A stretch of DNA of 64,000 nt from Vitis vinifera (GCF_030704535.1 NC_081813.1:8361501-8425500), one strand, 5' to 3'. Shown: positions 34,620 to 46,258, numbered from the stretch's first letter. Numbers and translations: made by a program. The notes: generated from the letters alone by a model not told the origin.

Positions 34620-37437
34620 CTTTGGAGTTTCCCATTTTTTTTCTTTTAAATTAGAAACTTTTATATAAATAGATATCTGGTATAATAAATATAAATTTAC
34701 TTCATATTTTTTAAATTCATTTTAAAAAATTTTAAATTTTGAGATAGTAAATTTTCTTTAATATTTCAATTTGTTAAATTATTTTTAAATTATCAGAGTT
34801 CTTATATCTTATATAAAGAAACTACTATTTTCTAATTTTATAAATAAAAAAAAAGCATTTTATAAAACTAAAAAGTGTATCCAAACAAACACTAAGAGCC
34901 TGTTTGGTCATTTGATTTAAAAACAATTTTTTGTTTTTAAATAACAAAAAACTATTTTTAAAATTTTCTAACATTGTTTTATCGTTATTCTCTGAAAACA
35001 TTTTTTAAAACAAAGTGAAATAGATAACAATTTTTAGAAAACAAATAAGAGTTGTTTTCACCAATTTTTAAAAACAAAGGAAAACATGAATCCATTTGAT
35101 CATGTTTTCCGAAACTTGTAATTAAAAATTATTTTTAAATTAAAGAATAAAAAACAGTTTTAAAAAATAAGTTTCAGAAAACATGGTCAAAGGACCTTAA
35201 GTGACTTGATAATACCTCACATTTATTAGGCAAAGCCCCCTCTAGGAGAAAATTTTTGTTGGAATCATAACCAAGCATTTGAAACCTTTGCATTGAAATT
35301 TCAAGAGCATCCCACTTCATCCATTAGGTTAACAATAGATATGTCCTTACAACAAATCAGAAGAAACATCATGCATGCATGCATGTAAGTTCCCATCATT
35401 CGCAAACCATTTATGTTGTAGGAAATAAATCCAAACAATAAAGTTGAAGTTTACACATTCTTACATATATAGGCAAACCAATGAAAGGGGAAAAGAAAAA
35501 GAGAAAAAAAATTTACAAATCACCAATTTGAAATTGATTCATAGACAACTTCACAATACATAGGTGTTGGGAATTTTCTCCTCTTTATTTGAACTTGCTT
35601 CTCTGAAACGAAAAACAATAAAATTAAGATGGAAAAGAGATAAGGAAAGTCAAGACATAAATAAATATCAAAGCTTGCAAGTAAAAATGACAAATAATAA
35701 TAATAATAAATGATGCCTTTGGATATAATTTTGAGACAAGAATCAAGATGGTCTTTATTGATAAGTTTTGAAATTTTCTTTGCAATATTTTGAGCAAATA
35801 ATCTAATAGGTTAGGGTATTAAAATATTAATTAGTTAACATTTAGATCATGTTTTTCATTTGTTTCATTTCTCATTCATTATATTTGAAATATTATTTTT
35901 TGGAATAAGAAAAGGAATAAAAACTTCATCACTATGAAAATTAAATCTTACTCCTGTTGGAATTTTGGTTTCTCTCTTGTATGTAGTAATATGATTCACC
36001 TTCGTACCTATCTTATTTTTTATTCTCATTCCCATAAATAGAATTCAAAGAAACTAAGTTGTCTAATCAAGATATCAAAGATCAGCTTCACTTGGAAACA
36101 CTTTTAGTTGTCTAATTAAGAACCATAAAGAAACTAAGGGGAAAAAAGTAGTAGGTATTTTACACTATAAATATCCTATTTGATAATATATAACTTTCAT
36201 AAAATTGAATTTTAATTATCTTATATCCAAATTCAATTTAACAAAGTATTAAAAATATAAAAACCATTATCATAATTTTAATGAGTTTTTGTTAATATTT
36301 TAGATATTAATTAAATATATAGGATTTTAAATTTAAAAATAAAATTATAAATATTTTAAAAATCATACATATGGAATCATTTCTTTTTTATCATTAAATA
36401 CATCTAAATTATATTTTTCTATGAAATATATTTTCAGTGTTATATATTATTAATTTACTGTCGAATATTACAAATTATATTATACATAGATTATTTAAGA
36501 ATAACAACTTAAATAGATGTATTATTTCTTGTTTTATAATCTTTTTTAATTCTTTTCAAAATATCCATCGAAGTCGATATATTTTATCCTTAACTTTTAA
36601 TAAAATTTAACGGAGATATTATAAGAATGACTAACAATCAAAGGGGAATGTTATAAACTTGTAGAAATTTGTGAATGTTACCATCCTTGTATTAAACCTT
36701 TCAACTATTCATATAACCTTCATAACTATAAAAAAATATATTAATTTAGTCATTATGATTATAACCCTATAAGTAGAATTTGGGTTTTTAGAAAGAGATA
36801 ATTTAGAGTTTACTTTTTCAGAATTTCTGCTTTCAGTTCTTCGCTCTATTTTCTTTATTTTTACAATTTATATATATACCCATGGGCCTGAAACCTGATC
36901 AATCATTGCGCCCATACCACCAGAAAAGGGGAAACACTAGGCCCATGGCCCAACAAAAGTCTACTCTAAGCCGAAAACCCCCAACTCCACCAGAAAAGAG
37001 GGAACACTAGGCCCATGCCCAAGAAAAGTGTACCCTAAAATGGAATTTGATAATATATAACATTATATAGTACATATAGAGTCTAAAGATCACATAAAAT
37101 CTCTTCTACACGGTTGTTGGAGGTATTTGATCATGTAACAAAACACTTTTAGAATAGAAAAGGTTTCAAGTTTTTTTGTACAAAAGGTTTTCATTTTTAT
37201 TTCTCTTATTTTGCAAGGTGTAGATATTATAGGATAAACACTTTAGTAACAGCGTAGATGTGCCAAAATGGACCTATGGATACAACATAATAATGTTTTG
37301 CAAAATGGAAAGCTTCAGAAAAAGATTATTCATGAAATACATTAATGTGTGCGATTATGGATGCAATGGAAATGAAAACTAAGATAAATTCAAATTACCT
37401 GTAACAAGAGCGACATGAGGTGAAGCGTGATGACCAT
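34620..37437. other. AT-rich spacer between NLR pseudogene and NLR gene, unit 1
   Basis: No coding sequence recognised. It has two short GGCCCATG-containing repeats near 36880-37020. A CAG/GTAATT donor-like site lies on the minus strand near 37397-37404, just past the NLR stop codon, and could begin a 3'-UTR intron. Conserved with 61330-64000. Confidence 0.6.
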
Positions 37438-40152
37438 TCAGTCCCGTGAATATTCGACTTCGACTTCTGGGATATGAGATATTTTGTGTCGATCCTCTCC
37501 GATATCCTTTCGATAGCGTCGTTTCAGAATAGGAGAACCTGCGATGTCCAATTTCTGCAATGGTGTCCTCTGGAGCACGTGGTCCGGCAGTCCCTCCAGC
37601 TTTGGGCAGCCTCTCATAATCAAGTGATTGAGACATGGCATTATTGACCTCTCTTCTTTTTCTTTTATTTCCCATTGCTTCAATTCAACCAAACCAGAAA
37701 TAGCCAATTCCTTCAGCTTTGGGAATACTGTTGATGATGATCCCAAAAACTCACTACCTATGTATTTCACACCATCCATACCCCATATATACAGCTTCTC
37801 AAGGACAGGCAGTTGCCCCAAAGGAGGCAAACATGGACATCTTTTACAAAACCAGAGGTGAAGTATTTTCAGTTGAGCTAATGATGAACCCATCATCCAA
37901 TTGGGCCACTCTCTATCACCATAATCGACTATACCTAGGGATTTCAAGTTTGGATGGGGTTGTAGAGCTTCAGCCACACCCTTTGTCCCCTCCTTTTCAC
38001 CAAATTCCAATGTCAAATATTGGAAGTGTACCCTATTCTTCAATTCTGCTTTTTCTGGCTCCCCAGCATCTTTCACTTCATCCAACCCTTCAACGGAAAG
38101 ACGTCCTCTTAGGTTGTTCAAGTTTCTCAGGTCTCCTATTTGGCATTCATCATTGCCATGACTACTCACGATGAAAACATCCAGTGTCTGAAGAGAGCTT
38201 AATCTTCCAATTCCTTTTGGCAAGCCCTTTAGACTCCGAGTATAATTTTCAAGATGCCTCAAATTAATTAGTTTACCCATTGCATGTGGTAGTTTCTGAA
38301 GACTTGAACATCCTTCAATATTTAAGGTTTGCAAATTATATAAATCACAAATTGTTTCAGGCAACTCTCTCAAACTTTCACACCATGATAGATTAAGGTA
38401 TCTTAAGTGTATCAATTTTCCTACCTCCTTAGGAAGTTCCTCAATCCAATCATTGCTGCTCAAATCCAATGCCCTAAGACATGTCAAATTGCCTAAGGCT
38501 TCAAGAACTCTTGAATCGAATGCTTCCTTAGCCAAGAGGGTGTGAAGATTCTTCATGTTACAAGTGGAGGCGAAATTAGGGGTACTCTCTCGGACAACTA
38601 AGGTGGCATGACGAATCTTTTGGAAGAATAAGTCCATACTCCCCTTTTTTTGGTTGTCAACCTCCACAATAAAGCATTCATTCTGAGTCAAAAATTGAGC
38701 AAAATCATGCACTATATCATGCATCTCACAACGTATTATATTACCATCAGTATCTTTTTCAAAATCTTGGAAGAAAGACCGAGCAGCTAAATATTCAAAG
38801 TACGTTCTCCCAACCATCTCCATCTCTTTTCTCCCATCAGATTTGAGATAGCTTTGTGCCATCCACAACTTGATCAGCTCAGCTCTCACAATAACCGAGT
38901 CTTTTGGAAAAACAGCACAAAATGAGAAGCAGCGTTGAATTGCAGGGGGCAGATCATAATAACTCAACAACAAAGCAGGGGAAATATCTCTCTCAAACTC
39001 ATCTAGCTGCCATACTTCACTATTCAATACGTTCTTCCATTCTTCCTCGCTATTTTTTATGCGCAAGAGGTTCCCTAAAGTTTTTATAGCGAGGGGCAAG
39101 CCCTTGCATTTGTCTGCTATTTTCTCACCAATTTCTTTTAGTTCTTCCTCTTTCTCCCAACTACGCTTTTCAAAGAAAGCTATTTGATGGAATAATGCCC
39201 GAGATTGCTCCAAAGACAGCTCCCCTAAGGAATGCATGTATGTAGTTCCCATCATCTTAACAACACTCTCTTTACGTGTGGTCACTAGAATTCTACTCCC
39301 TACAGCTCCGCTGGTGAGAGTGTTCCTCAGTTGTTCCCACAATTGATGGTTTTCGGTCCACACGTCATCTAGCACAAGAAGGAACTTCTTTCCGGCAATA
39401 CATGTTCGAATTTCTTGTTGTACAGCTTCCAAATCATGGAGATGACAAGGCCCTTTTTGGAGGGCCTCAACAATAGCCCTACAAACTCTGAATGGGTCAA
39501 AAGGATCAGAAACACAGACCCATATTCTCTCATCAAAATGGGCCTTCACCTGTCGGTGGTTGTAGGCTAGTCGAGCAAGAGTTGTTTTGCCCATGCCTCC
39601 CGTCCCAACTACGGAGACGATGTGGAGGCCAGATTTCTCTAGACACTTCTTACCCAACAAATGGTCTAATATCATTTTTTCATCCATATCCCGACCGTAC
39701 ACCTCTGAAATATCAATTGCAGAGGTAGTTATAAGTCGCTGTGGTCGCTCCTCACTCCTACTAGAGACAAAATTAAAATCGGTCCGCTCACTTGCAACTT
39801 GCTTGAAACGGATGAAAGGGGAGGGCATACAGAAGCTTACCTTCGTCTTAGACGTGGAAGCATTTTCAACTCCCTCCATCTGGAATTGAAAAATAGCAAT
39901 GCTCCACTCATCCAGCACGTCCATCATTTCGTAGGCCATGTCTTTGAGCCTCTCCAACCAACCTTGGACAGATTTTTCCTTCACTTTTCTCCTCTCGGCA
40001 TCTTCAAGAACATCTCGGACGGAGAGGAGTGTGTTTTTGAGACTTTGAATTTCGGATTCAACACCCGAAGCCAGAGAAACTTGTTCATGAATCTGCTGTT
40101 CAACAACCGAAGTTAAGCGTTCCAGCACAATAGAAACGAGGGTATCAGCCAT
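37438..40152 (-). CDS. CC-NBS-LRR (CNL) disease resistance protein, intact
   Basis: An uninterrupted 904-residue frame. CNLs are intracellular receptors that detect pathogen effectors and switch by ADP/ATP exchange. Residues from the chosen start MADTLVSIVLERL: coiled coil about 1-90 with an EDVID-like stretch (YEMMDVLDEW, 74-83); P-loop GTGGMGKTT 183-191; RNBS-A WVCVSDPFD 211-219; kinase-2 LLVLDDVW 258-265; RNBS-B GSRILVTTR 285-293; GLPLA 351-355; RNBS-D CFSFCAVFP 408-416; MHD as MHDIVHD 477-483; then LRRs to the end. The Trp closing kinase-2 fits the CNL class. The frame is open 33 codons further upstream, but MADT is the typical family start. It lies at the right side of unit 1; its 5' flank runs into the duplication junction. 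RGA-type CNLs usually have this intronless layout. It is the only credible functional host gene in the window. Confidence 0.95.
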   Translation of the reverse strand: MADTLVSIVLERLTSVVEQQIHEQVSLASGVESEIQSLKNTLLSVRDVLEDAERRKVKEKSVQGWLERLKDMAYEMMDVLDEWSIAIFQFQMEGVENASTSKTKVSFCMPSPFIRFKQVASERTDFNFVSSRSEERPQRLITTSAIDISEVYGRDMDEKMILDHLLGKKCLEKSGLHIVSVVGTGGMGKTTLARLAYNHRQVKAHFDERIWVCVSDPFDPFRVCRAIVEALQKGPCHLHDLEAVQQEIRTCIAGKKFLLVLDDVWTENHQLWEQLRNTLTSGAVGSRILVTTRKESVVKMMGTTYMHSLGELSLEQSRALFHQIAFFEKRSWEKEEELKEIGEKIADKCKGLPLAIKTLGNLLRIKNSEEEWKNVLNSEVWQLDEFERDISPALLLSYYDLPPAIQRCFSFCAVFPKDSVIVRAELIKLWMAQSYLKSDGRKEMEMVGRTYFEYLAARSFFQDFEKDTDGNIIRCEMHDIVHDFAQFLTQNECFIVEVDNQKKGSMDLFFQKIRHATLVVRESTPNFASTCNMKNLHTLLAKEAFDSRVLEALGNLTCLRALDLSSNDWIEELPKEVGKLIHLRYLNLSWCESLRELPETICDLYNLQTLNIEGCSSLQKLPHAMGKLINLRHLENYTRSLKGLPKGIGRLSSLQTLDVFIVSSHGNDECQIGDLRNLNNLRGRLSVEGLDEVKDAGEPEKAELKNRVHFQYLTLEFGEKEGTKGVAEALQPHPNLKSLGIVDYGDREWPNWMMGSSLAQLKILHLWFCKRCPCLPPLGQLPVLEKLYIWGMDGVKYIGSEFLGSSSTVFPKLKELAISGLVELKQWEIKEKEERSIMPCLNHLIMRGCPKLEGLPDHVLQRTPLQKLDIAGSPILKRRYRKDIGEDRHKISHIPEVEVEYSRD

Positions 40153-40566
40153 GGGGAGGGTGAAGAAGGTGGGATTGATGAATGAAGAGGAATGGAGGAT
40201 GAATAAAGGCCAGTGAGATGAAGAGATCAGATCTGCAGCTTTGGAGGTCAACCCTTTTGGAGGCCGGTGGGGCCAGAGGGATGCAATATCGAGGCTTTGG
40301 GAGCTACTTTATTTGAATTGTTGAGCTTTTTGGAGCTTTGCTTTATACGGTTTGTATTATTTGAGGCTAGTGGGGCTTCTTTATTTGAATCATCAAGGCT
40401 TGCTTGATATGCATGATTGAGGCTGGTGGGGTCATTAAATAATCGTACATAGCTTTGAATCAAAATCCAGATAAATTAATCCCATCATCTGACTGAATAT
40501 TCAGCATATTAAAATAGCCTTCATTCAATTATTATGGCTCCTTACAATTAAACTAATTAGTAATTA
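40153..40566 (-). promoter_or_regulatory. Upstream region of the NLR and junction of the two units
   Basis: About 414 bases between the NLR start and the point where unit 2 begins. It contains degenerate GGCTGGTGGGG / TTTGAATTGTTGAG / TTTGGAGC phrases repeated two or three times. I could not identify a convincing TATA box. If the junction is where I place it, most of the distal promoter of this NLR is unit 2 sequence. Confidence 0.4.
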
Positions 40567-40884
40567 GCTTTAAATGCTTTAAATTTTAAAAGTTTTAGTT
40601 CAAGGACAATTTTGATATTTAAGCCCATTATTGTCCTTTAAAAATTATGAAAAGAGACTATCCTTCTCAATAATTATTACATCTAGCCCACCTTATCCTA
40701 TAATTTTTTTTTTTTTTTTTTGTTGCTTTTGGCTTATTAATGGTAATCTTGGCATTTAAAAAGAAGACCTTTAAGAAATTATGACATTTTCAACCTACCC
40801 TTTACAACACTCACCCAGGTTAATTTTTTTTACCCCGCCCACCCTAAATGATAATTTTCCCTTTTTTTTTTCTCTTCTAAGATT

Positions 40885-41525
40885 AAAGTTTCAATAGAAA
40901 TTAAGATTAAGATTATAATTGAAATTGAAGTCAAAACTAGGATTAATGTTAAAATTGAAAATTAAAGTTATAATTATAATGAAAATTAATTTTAAAATTA
41001 AAATTAAGACTAAGATTAGTAAAGTCAAAATTAAGACTAAAGTTAAACTTAAAGATGAAAACAAGATTAAAATTACTAAAATGAACATAAAAATTCAATC
41101 ATACAAATAAAATTTTCTTTTCATTTATGAGATTAAAATAAAAATCAAGATCAAAACCATCACATAAAAATTAGAATTAACATTAAAATTAGAATTTAAA
41201 TTGAAATTAGAATCAAAATTAAAGTCAAAACTAAGATTAATGTCAAAATTGATATTAAAATTAAAATTAAAATGGAAATTAATATAAAAATTAAAATTAA
41301 GTTTAAGATGAGGATTGAAATTCAGGTCAAAACTAATATTAAAATTAAAGTCAAAGTTAAGACTAAAGTTCAAGCTAAAGATTAAAACTAGAATTAAAAT
41401 TACTACAATTAACATTAAAATTGACATTGAAATTAAGATTACAAATTCTAATTAAACTAAAATTAGAATTAAGATCAAAACTAAGATTAAAGTTAAAATT
41501 AAAATTAAAAATCAAAATCAAAATT
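40885..41525. repeat. Low-complexity AAATTA/GAAATT block, unit 2
   Basis: Near-identical to 14575-15215 with only scattered changes; notably, a block of this kind has not expanded or shrunk since the duplication. Confidence 0.85.
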
Positions 41526-42596
41526 ATCAAAGAATATATATATTCTTTAATTACCTAAATAATACATATTTATTATAGTTCTTAATCTTATTTAATTTTA
41601 ATTATTATTTTTTTATTATATATATGAAGTAATATAAATAAAAAATATACTAATATAAGTTCCTCAAATAATATATATTATATTATTTCATAGTAACTTT
41701 ACTATCATCAAAACATTAATAACATACTGTGGACCCCGCATTTCGGCTCAATGCGTTTCCCACTCGAATGGCGAACTTGATTTTTGTTTCTGAAAAATGA
41801 TATTTCTTGATTAAGAAAAATTGACTTGGAGTCGCCACTTATTTTTGTTTTATTTTTAAAGGGTAACAAAATAAGAAAGAAAACCCTAAGTGTGACTCCT
41901 TGTTTTGGAAAAGGTGGTCTGTGAAAAACCTGATCGGGCTCGGGGGTCAGGTTACTTATCGGGAAGGTACGGTACGGACCATAGCACCCCTCTAAGTCCC
42001 TAAAGTCGGGTCTCTACTAATACAATGAAACAGACGTGGCAATCAACGAGAAAGTCAATGGATACTTACCTAAATCATACACAATATGGGAATCAAAACA
42101 CGCAATAGAGATTGACTAGAATGAGAGTGGATGCGTACCTCGGCCACGAGCCACAATGCGCTATCAAGAAACGGGATTAGTGCACAATTAATGAATACAA
42201 AATATAGCCCATACATATCGAAGTGCAAAATGAAGATCAGACAAAATACATCAAGTGCAACAGTTGACAATCGAAAGGGATCAAACATCGAGCCCCCACC
42301 AAGGCCCAATTTATGGTTCATGAATTAGTGTTACAAATTTTGTGTTCTAGAATTACGAATAATTTATCTTTGCTTACGTAGAATCAAGAAGATCAGAAGA
42401 TTATTTAAAAACCGAAATGGAATTAAAACTATTCGAGTGAAAACAGGATTCTTGGAATTTATTTGAAAATTGGAGTCTTGGGAATTAAATTTAAAAGATT
42501 AGAGCTCCGGTAATTAAATTGAAATTTGTTAAAGAAAATGAGAAACAGACTTTAGGAAATAGAACTGCGAGACCATGGACTTTTGAAAGTTGAATT

Positions 42597-42671
42597 TGTA
42601 ATAATAGTAATAATAAAATTTTGAAAGTTTGAATTAATGATAATAATAATAATAAGGTTTTGAAAGTGTGA

Positions 42672-42709
<38 letters not shown>

Positions 42710-42985
42710 GACTTTGAAAGGTTGAATTAATAATAATAACAATAAGATTTTGAAAGTTTAAATTAATAGTAATAATAATAATAAGATTTGGAGAGTTCGA
42801 AATAATAATAATAATAATAATAGGATTTTGAAAGTTTGAATTAATAATAATAATAATAATAAGAAATGAACTTTGAGAAATTAAACTGCGAGAATATAGA
42901 TTTTGAAAATTGAATTAATAATAAAAATACTAATAATAATAAGAATAACGAGATTTGGAAAATTGAATTAATAATAATAACGACT

Positions 42986-43022
<37 letters not shown>

Positions 43023-43205
43023 GGATAATAGTTAATAATAAGATTTGGGAAATTGAATTAATAATAATAATAATAACAATAAGATTTGGAAAATTGAATT
43101 AATAATAATAATGACTATGGTAATAATAATAATAATAGTAATAGTAATAATAATAATAATAGTTAATGAGAATAGTAATAATAATAATAGTAATAATAAT
43201 AATTA

Positions 43206-43236
<31 letters not shown>

Positions 43237-43251
43237 GGTTTTAAAAGTTGA

Positions 43252-43292
<41 letters not shown>

Positions 43293-43311
43293 TAATAATA
43301 ATAATAGGAAA
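42597..43311. repeat. AAT/TAA trinucleotide-rich tract (0.7 kb)
   Basis: Long runs of AAT separated by 15-25 base spacers of the type AAGATTTTGAAAGTTTGAATT. The regular alternation shows that a unit made of spacer plus (AAT)n was itself duplicated about ten times. Confidence 0.95.
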
Positions 43312-43744
43312 TTGAATTTGAATATTTAAGTAACAATAATGTAAATAGGCTTAGGACAATGGTTAGGAATGGGCTTAAGACAATGGCTACTTAAATTGAG
43401 CCCTTTAATGGGCCTAAGGTGGGAAGAAGTTTCAAAGAAAACTAGTGGGCCTTGGGTGCAACTAACAGTGCATTTAGAGGTGATTCCAAAGTGGAGAAAG
43501 GCCTTTAAATGGTATTCACGGGCCTCCTGGCAGCCCAAAGAAGGCGCAACACGCACATCACTCCTGCAAGCAAGCAATTTCCGGCAACTCGTTCTTGGTG
43601 CTCCTATTCCACGGCCCCCCTGAGTTGGAAGCTTATTCCTGTCGACCCAGACAGCAACAAACGACGGACCACCAACATCTGAGGTGGCTCAGATCTCGGT
43701 CTTCGCCGTCGAAAAAAGATAGCTGATGTCCGCCAGAGCCAAAT

Positions 43745-43915
43745 CATGATCAGTCCCATTCCTAGGCCCGCCAACAGGAAGATCATGCCTGCAATGCTGG
43801 TTAGGAGCAGCGGCCGCCGTTCGATCCTCTCGAATAAGGAAGTGGCGATAAGGATGAAGCGGGTCTTGACGAATCCGACGACGACGGTGGCGAGTAGCTG
43901 GTGTTCAGAATTGAT
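43745..43915 (-). pseudogene. Captured fragment of a sugar/polyol transporter gene (MFS)
   Basis: The minus strand encodes HQLLATVVVGFVKTRFIL, then IATSLFERIERRPLLLTS and GMIFLLAGLGMGL. This matches the central loop of plant polyol/monosaccharide transporters, where the family has (N)QLLATVAVG..KT and the DR.GRRPLLL signature; Asp and Gly of that signature are both Glu here. The flanks leave the family in frame on both sides, so it is a partial exon of about 57 codons. It lies inside the 41728-45651 element and is on the LTR sense strand. Confidence 0.8.
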
Positions 43916-44147
43916 GCAGCGGCGCCGAGCCCAAAGGTGGCTCCGACGAGGCTCGTGAGGAAGGAAACTGCTGCTTAGCTGCTGCCCATTTTCCAGCCAT
44001 AGGAGAAAGCTCACACACGGAGAGGTTCGAGTGGTGACGGGTATGAGGATGTAGAGAGAGAAATGGTGGTGAGGGGTAGGTTAGAAAAATGGGTATGAGA
44101 TGAGCTTTAGAGAAAGAGAGAGGGAGAGATAGGTTGAAATATGGGTG

Positions 44148-44693
44148 TTAGAAGGTGGACATGATGGATGATGCGTGGGAACCAAGGTGCATGGAGAATA
44201 GCATTACCATGCATGGCCATGCATGGCCATGCGAAGGTGGAGGGAACGAACGTGGAGGGCACCTAAAAGAGGATAGATGGGTGGGGTGTGGTGTAGAGAG
44301 AGAGTGTAATGGACGAAAGATGAAATGGGTTAAAGGGTCTGAAGAAGGTTTAGAGTGAGAAAATGGGCTTAGTGGGGCGGTGCGATGGGTAGAGTGGGTG
44401 GCAACGGGTATAAAGATATTAGAGAGAGAAGTGGGTTGCTTCAGGCTTGTTTCATGCAAGCTGGGAGGCACGTCACTCACATTCTGGTCAACATCCAGCC
44501 TAAACTTCCCATGTAGAGTATGCACTTCATTCACATCATTTGTTCTTACTGACCCAAGAGATTGGCCTGCCGATGGCTGGTATACGTGAAGCTTGTAGTT
44601 CCATTGAAGACGGGAAGAGGGAAGCGCTGGTGGGACTGCTAATGGTACTAAAACTGTGAGCGTGGGTATCAAGATCTTCTCTGCTAGCGCGAC
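44148..44693 (-). other. Open-frame continuation of the PPR fragment, unknown origin
   Basis: The frame stays open for about 180 codons. It includes WNYKLHVYQPSAGQSLGSV and VHTLHGKFRLDVDQN, then a Ser/Pro/His-rich tail. I recognise no domain. It may be a further captured fragment or chance, given the GC-rich composition. Near its end (44208-44232) is the palindromic GCATGGCCAT repeat. Confidence 0.35.
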
Positions 44694-44849
44694 TGGGAGG
44701 ATGCTCATGATAGTCACTATGTAGGACTTCATCCCTGGAACTTGGAGCTCATGAAAAAGACTCGGATCTTGATCTGGAAAATTATCTTCAGCGTAAGCTC
44801 GAACCATTAAATTCCGAGTAATTAAGTCAGATTCAGACATTGTTGAATA
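44694..44849 (-). pseudogene. Captured fragment of a pentatricopeptide repeat (PPR) gene
   Basis: The minus strand encodes YSTMSESDLITRNLMVRAYA, then EDNFPDQDPSLFHELQVPGM and KSYIVTIMSILP. This is the PPR repeat pattern (F..M...D..TWN.M...YA......A..LF.EL...G.KPD.VT..S.L). Family residues are lost: Trp to Arg in TWN, Ala to Asp, and KPD to KSY. The open frame continues leftwards as sequence that I do not recognise, down to about 44148. It lies inside the LTR element. Confidence 0.8.
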
Positions 44850-45753
44850 TTGCATAGGCATCACCATGAGGACTACAACCTCTCAAGAAACATTGATAAC
44901 TCCGAGATGCGATTTTAATGTAGCGATTTTCATTCTCCTTCCAGCCTCACCCAAACTAACCAGAGATTCACAGGTTTTAAAATAAAATAAAACGCGCGTG
45001 GAAGAATGAGAAAACAGAGGGTAAAACAATGCAAATCTCAAGAAGCAAACAAAGAATATCCCATGACAATTATATTGAGCCTCATTCCAAGTGTAAATCC
45101 TTAGGCTATGGGCCGTGGAAAAACGGAGAACACAAACACGATTCGAATGAACCCATACGCATGATATCTCCAAATGAAATCAAAGAACGAGAGAATAGCA
45201 GAGCAAAACACGTTCGAGCAGTGAATGAAAACTAAAACCCATAAGGAAAATGCATGAAGGACAAATGTGATGAGAAATATGATCAGAAAACTTACGAGGC
45301 TAGCACCTGGGAGGGCTTATTCTCAAAAAAACAAATCAGGAAACCCGTGGGTTTTTTCTTGCTCCTGCTACCCTGCTACCATTCTTTCCAGACCTCCCCA
45401 CTGCCCTCCTGCCCTCTGCCTCCTTTTCTTTAGCTTCTCCTCCAAGCCATTTCTGTACCCCGTCCCATCTGCCGTAAAAAAAAAACCTACCCATCTCGTC
45501 CTATGGCCGCCCTGTTTTGGCTGCCACCCCCAACTCATTCTCGGGTTCTGAAGCCGAGAGAGAAAAAAGAAAAGCCAAAAGAAAAAGCAATAAAATAATA
45601 ATCCCAAAAAAAAGGAAAAAAAACCTGCTACCGCTATTGAGGGGGTCTACACATACTAATTAATAATTAAATAGATCATATAGCTATTTATCATTGTTAC
45701 TAATATTACAACTTAACAACATTGTTCAACGATAAAATCACTCAATTCATTAG

Positions 45754-45993
45754 GAAATAATACAATCAATGATGAAAGTTTTTTAATCAAAGAATATGGA
45801 TAAAAAATTATATTTTGTGATGCAATTTTAATTTGCCTATAAATTTTCATTGGAAAAATCATATTTTCTTGTAGAAATAATACAATCAATGATGAAAGTT
45901 TTTTAATCAAAGAAAATGGATAAAAAATTATATTTTGTGATGCAATTTTAATTTGCCTATAAATTTTCATTGGAAAAATCATATTTTCTTGAA
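45754..45993 (+). repeat. 120-bp tandem duplication, unit 2 only
   Basis: Two copies of a 120-base unit starting GAAATAATACAATCAATGAT at 45754 and 45874. Unit 1 has one copy at about 15514-15635. The copies differ by one or two bases. Confidence 0.93.
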
Positions 45994-46258
45994 GTGTAGA
46001 CAGTAGTAGCAAAAAAAAGTCACATTTGTAACCACACCACTATAATTATTATTATTTTTTATATTTTTTTTATGGCCTAGTTGTTATTAAAAAAATTTTA
46101 AAATAATTATTTTACCTTACTTTTAATTTGGAACTTTAATATAACAACAAAGTGGTCACTTATGGTTAAAATTTTGAATAATGAAATTATTTTTTCATCT
46201 CTCGACTTTCAATCAAATATTTGTATTTACAGTGGTCCACTACCCAACACTTTGTGAC

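Larger units (their letters stand above)
14239..40566 (+). repeat. Segmental duplication, unit 1 (about 26.3 kb)
   Basis: Same order, orientation and near-identical sequence as 40567-64000 once lineage-specific insertions are set aside: low-complexity block, arogenate dehydrogenase with copia, V-PPase, NLR pseudogene. Position 37260 matches 64000. Because unit 2 begins directly where unit 1 ends, downstream of the NLR promoter, the arrangement is head-to-tail. Private to unit 1 are the LTR and copia insertions at 20000-26673. Confidence 0.9.
41728..45651 (-). mobile_element. LTR-family insertion (3.9 kb) carrying host gene fragments
   Basis: Starts TGTGGACCCCGC and ends GGGGGTCTACA, with a perfect 5-bp target duplication CATAC (41723-41727 and 45652-45656). 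Unit 1 has the empty site at about 15413-15420. The first 300 bases are homologous to the start of 48106-51025 (GGAGTCGCCACTTATTTT, GTTACTTATCGGGAAGGTAC, GCACCCCTCTAAG), so it belongs to the same family. The middle is different: instead of the 48-bp array it has an AAT-rich tract, then a GC-rich zone with gene fragments. No gag or pol exists. By the polypurine evidence at 3551 its sense strand is minus, the same as the captured fragments. Confidence 0.85.

Noticed and set aside
37628..38174. Plus-strand frames opposite the NLR gene
   Set aside because: Antisense shadows of LRR codons; the minus strand frame explains the region fully.
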